The notes under the pieces are model-generated. The model was not told the DNA's origin. It worked only from the letters and a program-made list of their open reading frames with translations, and did not search any database. A program made the translations under genes and the position numbers. Of a stretch of DNA of 64,000 nucleotides, positions 7,668-16,300 are shown piece by piece. Every line of letters starts with the position of its first letter. Position 1 is the first letter of the stretch. Source of the stretch: CAYOUV01 sp963790075 (lineage in GTDB: Bacteria > Chloroflexota > Anaerolineae > Anaerolineales > Villigracilaceae); assembly GCA_963790075.1 (NCBI GenBank), contig CAWBNG010000005.1, forward strand, positions 248,001 through 312,000, read 5' to 3'.

Positions 7668-8060
7668 ATGAAACAATCAACGCTGGATCGAATAAGAGTG
7701 ACCAACAAGTATGTATCGAATAAGTTTATGATCCACATTGCTGGAAAACGATTCGGCCATTTTGCTGTCTTGAGTCATGTCGGTCGAAAGAGCGGCAAGT
7801 TGTACCGAATACCAATCATTGCAGAACCTTTTAAGAATGGATTTGTGATTGCGTTGACTTATGGGAGAAAGGTTGACTGGTATGAAAACATTGCGGCTAC
7901 AGGGAGCTGCTCGCTAAGGTGGAAGAGCAGGGATTACCAGCTATTCCATCCTGAATTCATAGATAGGGAGACTGGTTTGATGGCCTTTCCAGCAATGTTC
8001 CGTTCTGGATTGAGAGCAATGAGAATCCAGGATTTCCTCAAGCTAGAGATTCAGGAATAA
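7668..8060 (+). CDS. Ddn-like F420-dependent nitroreductase family protein
   Basis: The 130-residue protein fits the deazaflavin-dependent nitroreductase (PF04075-type) family at full length. It has an LSHVGRKSGKLYRIPII core (the usual TxGRKSGxxRxxP pattern), then GFVIALTYGRKVDWYENIAATG with the conserved GxxxxxxWxxNxxAxG region. Family members bind F420 and reduce quinones or nitro compounds. The cassette is clean: 5' core GTTAGGCCGC (7624) and inverse core GCGGCCTAAC (8069-8078) are exact reverse complements. Together with the fragment at the left edge it hints that F420 is available in the host. Confidence 0.82.
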   Translation: MKQSTLDRIRVTNKYVSNKFMIHIAGKRFGHFAVLSHVGRKSGKLYRIPIIAEPFKNGFVIALTYGRKVDWYENIAATGSCSLRWKSRDYQLFHPEFIDRETGLMAFPAMFRSGLRAMRIQDFLKLEIQE

Positions 8061-8071
8061 TGCAAAAGGCG

Positions 8072-8201
8072 GCCTAACACCGCGTGCATCCGACAGGTGG
8101 GATTCGCCCCACTAAAAGGAGTTGATTCTGCGCTCGAACATTTTCTGTCAAATCAGGTTCACCCCGTCCCGCCCACCAGCGGGTAACGCAAACCGTTGGG
8201 C
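8072..8201 (+). repeat. attC-like site, 130 bp
   Basis: Runs from GCCTAAC to GTTGGGC. The inverse core matches its own cassette's 5' core exactly over 10 bp. GGTGGG near 8097 pairs with CCCACC near 8171. Blocks GACAGGTGGGATTC and AAAAGGAGTTGATTCTGCGC are shared with the composite site at 3737-4131. Confidence 0.82.
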
Positions 8202-8239
8202 GCTTCGTCGCAAAATCAAATCAAAAGGAGAAAATGGTT

Positions 8240-9184
8240 ATGAAGAATTCGATAGGGTTCGTTTTCCTTGTACTTGCATTACTAACAGCTTCTTTAGGCT
8301 GTGGTATTCTGTCAACACCTGTTCCGCCAATAGATATGCCTTCACCGATACCGCCTACTTTCACACCTGTCCCACCGACAGCGACAGCCACCGCTACTGT
8401 AATTCCCTCGCCAACGCCTTTGCCTGGGGTGGTTGTTTTGCCGATAGATTCGCTTGGAAAAAGCGTCCCCTGGTTGCCGATGGAAAATTCCGCTCGTCCT
8501 GGTACTTACTTTTTTTACTTCAATTTATCAAAGCCACCTTTCAATAACGCTTTAGTGCGTCAAGCCTTTGCCGCCGCAATTGACAGGGAAGCACTTGTAG
8601 CAGTTGCTAAAAAATACGGGGCGAATAATCCTCGCCCGGCAACAACATTTACTCCGCCAGAAACACTTGGTAGAGATTTGTACAATGAAATCGGAATTCC
8701 TTTCAATCCCGCAAATGCCAAAGATTTATTGGCTCAAGCGGGCTATACTGAACCAAGTAAATTCCCTCCTGTCACTTTGCTAATTAACGTTGGCGGTGAC
8801 GCGGCTCCAGGTTTTCATATCAAAATTACGGATGAAATGGTAAAAATGTGGCAACAATACTTGGGCGTCAAAGTCACGGTAGAAGTAATAAATTGGGGAC
8901 CCTACTTGGAACGCATTGATTCGAGTCCGCCTGAGATGTTCCGTCTATCATGGGCGGCAGACTACAATGACCCCGATAGTTTTTTGCGAGAAATTTTCAA
9001 ATCTGGCTCTCAATACAATTACGGCAATTTCTCAAATTCCGAATTTGACAAATTGGTTGACCGTGCGGCAAAAAGCACTGACCCCGCAGAACGTCAACAA
9101 CTTTATATTCAGGCAGAACGCATTTTATGTGAAACAGAAGCCGCATTGATACCAATCTATCACTCTACCTACAACATACCGTAG
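8240..9184 (+). CDS. half-size family-5 solute-binding lipoprotein (C-terminal lobe only)
   Basis: The 314-residue protein has a lipoprotein signal (lipobox ASLGC, Cys at about residue 21), a Pro/Thr linker to about 65, then a domain matching the second half of OppA/DppA-type binding proteins. Visible motifs are FNLSKPPFNNALVRQAFAAA with IDRE, NAKDLLAQAGY, a GVKVTVEVINWGPYLERI strand, and SWAADYNDPDSFL. Full family members are around 500 residues and contain an N-terminal lobe that is absent here. AAAGGAGA suits the ATG at 8240 better than the one at 8234. No permease genes accompany it. It may bind ligands differently or be a cassette-trimmed derivative. Confidence 0.75.
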   Translation: MKNSIGFVFLVLALLTASLGCGILSTPVPPIDMPSPIPPTFTPVPPTATATATVIPSPTPLPGVVVLPIDSLGKSVPWLPMENSARPGTYFFYFNLSKPPFNNALVRQAFAAAIDREALVAVAKKYGANNPRPATTFTPPETLGRDLYNEIGIPFNPANAKDLLAQAGYTEPSKFPPVTLLINVGGDAAPGFHIKITDEMVKMWQQYLGVKVTVEVINWGPYLERIDSSPPEMFRLSWAADYNDPDSFLREIFKSGSQYNYGNFSNSEFDKLVDRAAKSTDPAERQQLYIQAERILCETEAALIPIYHSTYNIP

Positions 9185-9264
9185 TTATCGAGTAGGTACT
9201 ATAAAGCCAAAACGCGCCTACCGATAAACCGCAGTGTCAAGGGCTAATTGAAGAAAAGAACGAA

Positions 9265-9306
9265 AAAGTCCCATTGCCATAAAAAGGCATTGGGGCTTTT
9301 CTTTTT
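9265..9306 (+). terminator. rho-independent terminator after the binding-protein gene
   Basis: AAGTCCCATTGCC and GGCATTGGGGCTT form a stem with two mismatches around an ATAAAAA loop. The run TTCTTTTT follows directly. It sits about 80 bases after the stop at 9184. Confidence 0.7.
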
Positions 9307-9423
9307 AGGATGATTTTGAAGCATCTGTCGATCAGATTCCTGTAGGATAGGCAGCCCTCACCGCCCCCGCCCACAAACTTCATGCCGGAGTTCGTCTGTC
9401 GAACGGAAAGTGCCAGGATTGGG

Positions 9424-9801
9424 CTACTCGGTCTGCTTCAGTTCCGGTCGCAGCGCCAATACTTCCGCTTCACTGGCCAGCCTGCGTGGGTACCTTGGAT
9501 TGAGCGCGATGCGTTCCAGGTCATGCCCGATCCCTAATCGCATCAGGTAGTAACGTGCGAACTGCTGGCGGGTCAGCCCACCCCGATCCGCTTCGCTGAG
9601 CTGCCAGGACCAGGTCAAATATTTGTAGGCGATACGTTCGTCTGAGAAATGCTTGTAGGATTGGCGGCGGGTTAGTACCAACCAGACCAACTCCAACAAG
9701 CGATGAGCTATGGCCACAATGGCCTGGTTGCGGTGCATGCGCCGTTGGAGTTCATTGAAGCGGCGCTGCCAGAGCGGGTCAGACTTCACGGCGCGCTGGG
9801 C
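9424..9801 (-). pseudogene. C-terminal remnant of an IS110-family transposase
   Basis: Leftward reading gives SDPLWQRRFNELQRRMHRNQ, then AIVAIAHRLLELVWLVLTRR, the end region of IS110/IS116 DEDD transposases, where a basic helix is followed by A-hxx-A-RKLL and a W/Y segment. The catalytic N-terminal DEDD half is missing. The upstream part of the open frame (9802-9993) is translation of attC-like DNA, not transposase. IS110-type elements are known to target attC or REP-like palindromes in some systems, which would suit this location. No terminal repeats could be recognised. Confidence 0.55.
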
Positions 9802-10041
9802 CACTTCAACCACCGTTCGTCCAGCTTGACTGGATTGCCCCCTGGGCTGTCCGTCCACCGTCCGTGCCGCGAGCACGTCGGTGCGAGACGGCAGGACAGG
9901 CTGGCTTCGAGATTTTCCTGCTCCCACCTGTGCCGCACCACTGCGTCTTCGCGCAGCGAACGGCAAGTGCAGGCAAGCAGAATCCACGCCCACCCCAGCG
10001 CCAGCCTGTGCCCCGAAGGGGTATAACGCTCACCGTTGGGC
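9802..10041 (+). repeat. attC-like DNA ending at GTTGGGC
   Basis: No gene. Blocks such as CGTCCAGCTTGACTGGA (also near 7088-7103) and AAGTGCAGGCAAGCAGAA (also near 1111) recur from other sites. The right end is a clear CACCGTTGGGCGG core (GTTGGGC, 10035-10041). The left half has been joined to the IS110 remnant. Confidence 0.5.
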
Positions 10042-10132
10042 GGTTTGAGTAACGCCTGAAGGAGGTAGGAGTGAGCACCGCAATCCGATCTATCCCGCTT
10101 CTTCTTTCGTGCCTGGTCTTTAGCCAGACCTG

Positions 10133-10486
10133 TTATTTGCATTGATCGGCAAAGACCGGGCGTAAAAGTATCATGGCCTGGCAGATGGTATCCAGTTCGT
10201 CGTTGGATAGATGCCCCAAATTCCCGGCCAGGTTGGCCTCCACCTCTGCGCGCGCAATATCAATAATGGAGGCTCCGACCTGTGTCAACAAGAGTATCAG
10301 CCGCCGGTCTGTTGTGGAGGCCTGCCGGATAACCAATCCCTGTTTTACCAATCCATCCACCAGTTTTGAGACGGATGGCAGGGTCAGCCCGAGATGATCG
10401 GCCAGGTTGGATAGGGATGAATCGGGGTTGCACTGGATAAAGCGCAATGTGCGGAACTGGGGGCTTGATCTGGTCCGACAAATCAA
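10133..10486 (-). pseudogene. N-terminally truncated or frameshifted MarR-family regulator
   Basis: The 117-residue frame contains QFRTLRFI, SSLSNLADHLGLTLPSVSKL with VDGLVKQGLV, and TTDRRLILLLTQVG: the winged helix-turn-helix and wing of MarR proteins. The N-terminal dimerisation helices (about 30 residues) are absent, and the only start is a TTG. Dropping one C from CCCCC (10460-10464 on the plus strand) would join an ATG at 10505, but the added residues do not look like a MarR N-terminus. It is divergent from the lipoprotein gene at 10608, and a strong promoter lies between them. Confidence 0.6.
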
Positions 10487-10498
10487 AACAGGAGATAA

Positions 10499-10527
10499 TT
10501 GACATACAATATCTTGTTAACTATAAT
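10499..10527 (+). promoter_or_regulatory. consensus sigma-70-type promoter
   Basis: TTGACA at 10499-10504, exactly 17 bases, then TATAAT at 10522-10527: a perfect housekeeping promoter facing the lipoprotein gene at 10608. Directly downstream TTATC-N8-GATAA (10532-10549) is an inverted repeat around the expected start point and could be an operator, perhaps once for the neighbouring MarR protein. Confidence 0.75.
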
Positions 10528-10607
10528 GATTTTATCGGTTAGTAGATAATATGCTCTTCAGGAAGAACTAATTTAATTTTTTTTGAAAAAGTTAAAAGAG
10601 ACAAATC

Positions 10608-11690
10608 ATGAAGATCAAATTATTCGTATTATTTTTTGCCATAAGTTTCATGACAGCCTGCTCGTTACAAACAGGCCTTTCCACTTCCAACGTATCACCC
10701 ACAGACTCCACCACTTCCAACTCGTCCCCGGCCTTGCAGGCTGAAGTGAATTCCCCGGTCAGTGTTCAACTCACCTGGCCCCCCGTGGACGGGGCTGAAA
10801 AGTACGTGATCGAGGTGAGCTTTGGGGAGGATTTCTTTCCAATCGCTTCGCTGGATGCCGGGCAGACCAGCTTCGAGCATTTCCCCATCCCTGAAGAGAC
10901 CGAACTGACCTACCGGCTGCTGGCTTTCTCTGGTAGCCAGAAGATCTCTGAAATAGAGAGCCAACCCATCAGCACCCCGACGATCGAACCTGATCCGCTG
11001 ACCGTGCAGGCCAACGCTTACCAGCCGATCTCCCCGCTGGCGAGCATGAAGATGCCAGTGATAGACCCGAACGATCCAAATTTCGATCCGGAGGCGCTCG
11101 CCACCCAGATGGCAATTAACCCGGAAACCGGAATGATTGACCCGGCCGCGCTGATGGGAGAACCCGTCAATTCCGTTGAGGAAATTGGCCCGGGCGGCGG
11201 GACTGTTTCGGTAACCGCACCAGATGGTATCACCTATACGCTCATTGTTCCGGAAGGAGCGCTGCAAGAAACCACGTTCATCACCCTGACCCCCATCGAA
11301 TCGATTGATGACCTGCCGCTGGAAAACTTTTTAGGTGCAGTCGATATTCAACCCGATGGAGTGATCCTGGATGTCCCGGCCATGCTCACTATTGATTTCC
11401 CTGATGCAGTCGAGGTTCCGCAAGGCATGGTGACGATGAATTTTGCCTATACCGGCAGCGGCTTTGATTTTCATTTTGTACCGTATCTTGAGGGTGATAT
11501 TCTGGCCAACACTTTTCCTTCGGGTGGCGGCGTACTGGCAAAACTTGCCGCGCGCGCGCTGGGTGCCGGGCCGCTTAGCGGGATAGCGCTTGAGCAACTG
11601 GGTGGACGAGGCCTGGGTAACGGCACTCCAGCCAAGATCCACAGCACCGTTAAAGAGGAGCTCTTCAACCAGGTCTTCCCGCAGGGATAA
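10608..11690 (+). CDS. secreted lipoprotein, N-terminal part (probably split by one extra base)
   Basis: The 360-residue product has a lipoprotein signal (FAISFMTAC, Cys about 18), a Ser/Thr-rich linker, a fibronectin-like stretch (about 45-125, with VQLTWPPVDGAEKYVIEV), and a ZU5-like segment around residues 190-270 (GGGTVSVTAPDGITYTLIVP and EGALQETTFITLTP). The frame stops at 11688-11690. Skipping one G of the GGG at 11684-11686 joins it in frame to the next reading frame, giving a protein of about 700 residues. That makes this probably one gene in two pieces. A consensus promoter lies about 80 bases upstream. Function unknown; the domain make-up suggests cell-surface binding. Confidence 0.7.
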   Translation: MKIKLFVLFFAISFMTACSLQTGLSTSNVSPTDSTTSNSSPALQAEVNSPVSVQLTWPPVDGAEKYVIEVSFGEDFFPIASLDAGQTSFEHFPIPEETELTYRLLAFSGSQKISEIESQPISTPTIEPDPLTVQANAYQPISPLASMKMPVIDPNDPNFDPEALATQMAINPETGMIDPAALMGEPVNSVEEIGPGGGTVSVTAPDGITYTLIVPEGALQETTFITLTPIESIDDLPLENFLGAVDIQPDGVILDVPAMLTIDFPDAVEVPQGMVTMNFAYTGSGFDFHFVPYLEGDILANTFPSGGGVLAKLAARALGAGPLSGIALEQLGGRGLGNGTPAKIHSTVKEELFNQVFPQG

Positions 11691-11709
11691 CCGGGCCGCT
11701 GTAGCGCAA

Positions 11710-12714
11710 ATGGATGATGACCTGGCGCCTCTTGTTGTGACCACGGATGAACTGGCACCATTAATACCCGAACACCTGAACCAGGTTACCCATGAGATCG
11801 CTGCCAGGATCTCAGCCGCGAACACCCCGGCCCAATTGGGGGCAGCCATCAGTGATTTTTCGAGTTATTTCTATCAATATGGCGATCTGCCAATTTTAAA
11901 AGAGATCAACGATAAACTTTGGAACCAGCTGGTTGATAAAACCTACGCTATCTTTAAAGCGCACAAAGACGAATGCATCACCAAAGATGCCTTCAATATC
12001 CAGGCCATCGCCTCTAAAATGATCAATGCCAGCGCTGGTTTCTGGAAAACATTTCGAGAGCGTTATTCAGCCCGGGAGGGAGGGGAGGGAGATGCCCTGC
12101 TTAAAGAGATCGAGGCCCTGATCCGGAAATGCAAATTCGAATTTGACATGGATTCAAATATCACCCTGACCGTGGAAAAAGTGACGACGCATGCGCATGT
12201 CAACCTGAAAATCCCGCTTAAACTCACCTTTGACCCGAGCGGTGCCGCCACCTTTAAGGGGAGTGGAAGTCTCCACTACCTGGAGCCTGTTAAAGTAGCC
12301 CCGCCGGACTGCCCCGATTTCTTAACGAGTGTAAAGGACCTTGCCGGGAGTAAATTTGAGGTGTGGGATCTGGCCCCCGTATTTGATAAAGATGGAAAAC
12401 TGATCAATTTCAAGATGAGGAGCTGGGATATTTATGGAAGCCAGGATATATTTAAGGGGAAGTGCCAGGACAGTGTGGCAGCTGGCCAGCTCATGCCGGG
12501 ATCGCCCATCCAGGCCGATGTCTGGGGGGGGGTGTTCAACTATTCGCACGCGCCCGGTTTCCCCTTTGAGGACTGGACGGTCACTGATAATAATTCCAAG
12601 GTCGGGAGCAGCGGGATCGTGGGCGAGAAGATCTACGATTGGCCTAGCCGGAAGCCAACTCTCGGCGGGCTGGTGAAAGAAAATACCAAGATCCAGGTTG
12701 TCAAACTGCCGTAA
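11710..12714 (+). CDS. C-terminal part of the preceding lipoprotein
   Basis: From the ATG at 11710 the frame encodes about 334 residues with helical segments (HLNQVTHEIAARISAANTPA) and later beta-rich sequence with an FEFDMDSNITLTVEKVTTHA stretch. There is no signal peptide and no ribosome site before any start. The open frame extends upstream into the end of the previous gene, as expected if a single +1 base separates two halves of one protein. The C-terminal domain is not one I recognise. Confidence 0.55.
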   Translation: MDDDLAPLVVTTDELAPLIPEHLNQVTHEIAARISAANTPAQLGAAISDFSSYFYQYGDLPILKEINDKLWNQLVDKTYAIFKAHKDECITKDAFNIQAIASKMINASAGFWKTFRERYSAREGGEGDALLKEIEALIRKCKFEFDMDSNITLTVEKVTTHAHVNLKIPLKLTFDPSGAATFKGSGSLHYLEPVKVAPPDCPDFLTSVKDLAGSKFEVWDLAPVFDKDGKLINFKMRSWDIYGSQDIFKGKCQDSVAAGQLMPGSPIQADVWGGVFNYSHAPGFPFEDWTVTDNNSKVGSSGIVGEKIYDWPSRKPTLGGLVKENTKIQVVKLP

Positions 12715-13036
12715 GGGAAGTCTGACGGGTAGAATGGTGCCTGGAGAGAACCTGCCCTGCATTCGTGTTCAAAAATCAGGATCAGAATTAAGCATTCCTT
12801 CTAAACGCCTCACTCATATTTTTCGCGCAACAAAGAAATTGCAAAGAAGAGCCACAAAACAAATTACACTATCCACCCGAGCAAGACAACCGTTAGGCTG
12901 GAGTGAACGCTATCGCAATCGACGCAAACGCTTTGGACTTCGCTTCAACCTGATCTCTGCTATCTACAATTTCGAACTCCAAATTGCTCGCTAACTTACT
13001 TTTGCAAGAGGTCTAATCAACTAATGAAGCATGCTT
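12715..13036. other. gene-free stretch containing a GTTAGGC core
   Basis: Nothing codes convincingly. AACCGTTAGGCTGG at 12888-12901 carries a GTTRRRY core (12892-12898) in the same context as other cassette cores. No clear inverse core precedes it; ACGCCTCACTC near 12804 is the nearest resemblance. The recombination site here appears eroded. Confidence 0.45.
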
Positions 13037-13107
13037 TCTCCCCCAAGTAGCGGAGAAGCACCCTCCCCGACCGATGGATGTGGTCGGGGAGGGTTTGTTG
13101 TATGATT
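13037..13107 (+). repeat. two-hairpin element with invariant loop, copy 1
   Basis: A short stem (CTCC...GGAG around CCCAAGTAGC) is followed by a 13-bp perfect stem, ACCCTCCCCGACC / GGTCGGGGAGGGT, closing the loop GATGGATGT, then TTTGTTGTATGATT. The copies at 58888 and 59374 keep the loop while stem bases change on both sides. It lies about 150 bases upstream of the HD-GYP-hemerythrin gene. The TATGAT at its end resembles a -10 box. Confidence 0.65.
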
Positions 13108-13379
13108 AAACAGCGGTGTATCTATTCCCGTATTCGAGGCCCCGACCAGGGTGAATTCTGTGCAGTGACCGGGACCCTCCGATATGCTCTCGCGCTTTTG
13201 GAGGGTTCGGAAACCAGGAATATCAGGGAAAGAGATCCGGCAAACGATGAAAAGTATCGCTATTAAAAGTAAAGACGTTACTTGGGCTATCACAGTTCGA
13301 TTTCCCCAGGTTTTTTCGCTGGGTACTCGTTCTGGCTATCTATCTGATCACATTTACCACCCTTGACCAACTCACTCAC

Positions 13380-16300
13380 ATGCTTCAATTATTTTCCGGA
13401 GTGGTTGCCTGGTATCCCCCGGATGGTTTGAGCCTGGCTTTCCTCCTGACCTTTGGTGTGGGTTTTACGCCTGTCTTTACCTTTGCCTCGCTCATCAGCA
13501 GCCTCATTATTTATCAAGTTTCGACACCGCTCGGGGCAATCCTGGTCTGGGCGATTATTCTATCGGGTGTGTATGCAATCGATGCTTACCTTTTGCGCCG
13601 TCGAATCCATATAGACCCGCAATTAAAAAACCTGCGTGATACCCTCTGGCTGATCCTGACATCAGTAATCGTATCCACGGCTATGGCGATAATCGCCGTA
13701 TCCACTCTTGTCAGTTACGGAGATATACCGGCATCCCAATATTTCAAGGCACTCGTTGAATGGTGGATCGGGGAAATGATTGGCGTTTTGGTTTTGACGC
13801 CTTTCCTGCTTATTTATGTAATGCCATGGTTGAAACAATTTATTGATGGAGAATGGATAAATTTAAAAAAACAAATTGTTTTCCGCCGTCCTTCGCTTCA
13901 ATCCATTGGACAGGTTGTCGGCATCCCGGTCGTGTTGTACCTGGTATTCGGCATACCGGCATTGAGAGATTTCCACCCCTTTTATTTGATGGCTGGACCG
14001 CTTATTTGGATCGCCCTAAAAAACGGTTTTTCAAAGGTAAGCCTTGCAATCATCGTGATGAATTTTGGAACCATCCTGGCAATATGGCTATTTAAGTTTG
14101 ACACTTCCCGTTTGGGTGAACTTCAGTTCCTCCTGTTTGGTATCTATGCAAGCGCTTTGTTGACGGGAGCCATTGTTACCAAGCAAAAGGTGACCGAGGA
14201 AGAACTTCGACAAAGAGAGATTCGGAACCTGGCATTGATCGAAAATGCACCGGATTCGATTACTTTATTGGGCGTGGACGGGCTGTTGAAATACATCAGC
14301 CCGTCCACCGAGAGAATCTTGGGTTATTCTCAGGAGGAATGGATTGGTTCCAACCCGGTGGAATTGACTCATCCAGACGATCTGCCAGCTCTACTGAAAT
14401 TATTAGGCGGTTTACGCCTTACACCGGGAGTGGTTGTCACAACTCAGTATCGCATCCAGCATAAAGATGGATCTTGGCGTTGGTTGGAGAGCACCTTCAC
14501 GAACCTATTGGACGAGCCGAGTGTACAGGCGATCATCATCAATTTTCGGGATATTACCGAACGCAAGCAAGCGGATGAAACGTTGCAGAAGAGTGAAAAA
14601 CGTTTCCGGGCACTTGTAGAACACAGTCTGGAAGAAATTTCCCTGATTGACCCAGACGGAACTCTTACCTATGAAAGCCCTACCTCGCGCCGGCCACTCG
14701 GTTACCAACCCAACTCGTTCGTGGGTTACAACATCTTCGATCTATTTCATCCTGACGATCGGGCAGCTGCAGCCCCACTACTGGAACAAATCGTAAAGCA
14801 TCCCGGCAGTAGCAAGCAGGCTTCGTTTCGCTTGCAGCACCAGGACGGCTCTTGGCGCTTGATGGAAGGCATTATAACCAACCTTATGGATGAGCCGGCG
14901 GTTCAATCGGTTGTCATCAATTACCGTGATGTCACCGAGCGCAAGCAGGCGGAGGAGGCGCTGCAGGAGAGTGAAAATATTCTCCGCAGTTTCCTTGAGC
15001 AATCGGAAGATGCCATTATGCTGACAAATAACAATGGCGTGCTAATCCAGTGGAGTAAGGGCGCTGAGAAACTTACCGGCTTTTCCCGTGAAGAATCACT
15101 TGGTCAAACAATATGGGATATGCAATTCCGTTCAGCGCCAGATGAGTTCAAATCCGCCGAGAATTATGAGCACATTAAATCCGCATTGCAGACGGCTTTG
15201 CTAACAGGCAAAGGGACGTCATTAAGTGTGTTACAAGAAGCGGTGATCCAACGCCCGGATGGAACTCGTTTAACAACTCAGACGCTGGCATTCCCAGTTC
15301 ATACCGACAAAGGCTTTTTACTGGGCAGCATTCTGCGCGACCTCACCAAGCGCAAACAGGTGGAAGAAGAAATTAAAACCAGCAACGATGAACTCGCCAT
15401 GCTGTTTGAGCTTTCCCATTCCCTGGCGGAAGCAGATAACCTGGATGATATTCTCGGCTTCGTAAATCGCCATGCGGTTGAGAGCATTCACACTACCTTT
15501 GCCAGAATCGCCCTTTTCGAAGACAAGGATTGCATCATGCAAGCCGCCTATCCTATCCGCCCCCTTGACCATGACCTTAGGATCGGGGATCGAAGCCTGA
15601 TCACATCCTTACCGTACTCTCAACGCGTCCTAGAACAATCAGAGCCAATGATCTTACAGGCCAGTAATCCGGAAATCGGAAGCGAAGAAAAAAAAGCGCT
15701 CCTTTTGGATTTTGCTCAATCTCTCTGCCTGATACCTCTCCGGATTCGCGATTCCTCTAAGTTGTCAGAAAATACAATAGGCCTGCTTATGCTGGGTGAA
15801 GCACGGAACGAAGGACGCGAGCCGTTCACACCGCAAAAGATACGCCTGGCTCAAACTATCGCGGACTCAGCCGCCATCGCCATCCGGCGGATGCTGCTGC
15901 GTGATCAGACCGAGCGTCGCTTGCAGCAGTTGGTTGCACTGAGCGAGATCGATCTGGCAATAATTTCCAGCTCTGACATGGTCTTCAGCCTGGAGGTTCT
16001 TCTCCTGCAAGTACTGGAACAATTAAACGTGGACGCAGCCGATGTCTGGCTGTTCAACCCGACTTCGCAAGAGCTTGAATTTGTCTCCAGCCGCGGTTTT
16101 CAAACCCCGGCTTTCGAAAATATAAAACCATTGCAGCCTGGAGAAGGCTACGCCGGTCGTGCCGTATTCGAACGGCGGACAATTCATGTTCCGAATCTGA
16201 GCGCACACAATATTCATCCTCGTCTTACAAAGGCCCTGGCAAAAGAACCTTTTATCAGTTATTACGCCGTGCCCCTTATCGTGAAGGAACAAGTCAAAGG

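Noticed and set aside
9802..10078. Several overlapping open frames on both strands around 9.7-10.1 kb
   Set aside because: They are produced by GC-rich attC-like palindromes without stop codons; none has a family match or a ribosome site.
13037..13107. Reading the two-hairpin element as a mini-ykkC (guanidine-II) riboswitch
   Set aside because: It has two tandem hairpins, but the loops lack the ACGR motif and the downstream genes are not guanidine-related.
11685..13316. Programmed ribosomal frameshifting at the G3 and T6 runs
   Set aside because: No slippery heptamer with downstream structure is evident, and similar +1 breaks recur in unrelated genes, so sequence error or decay is simpler.
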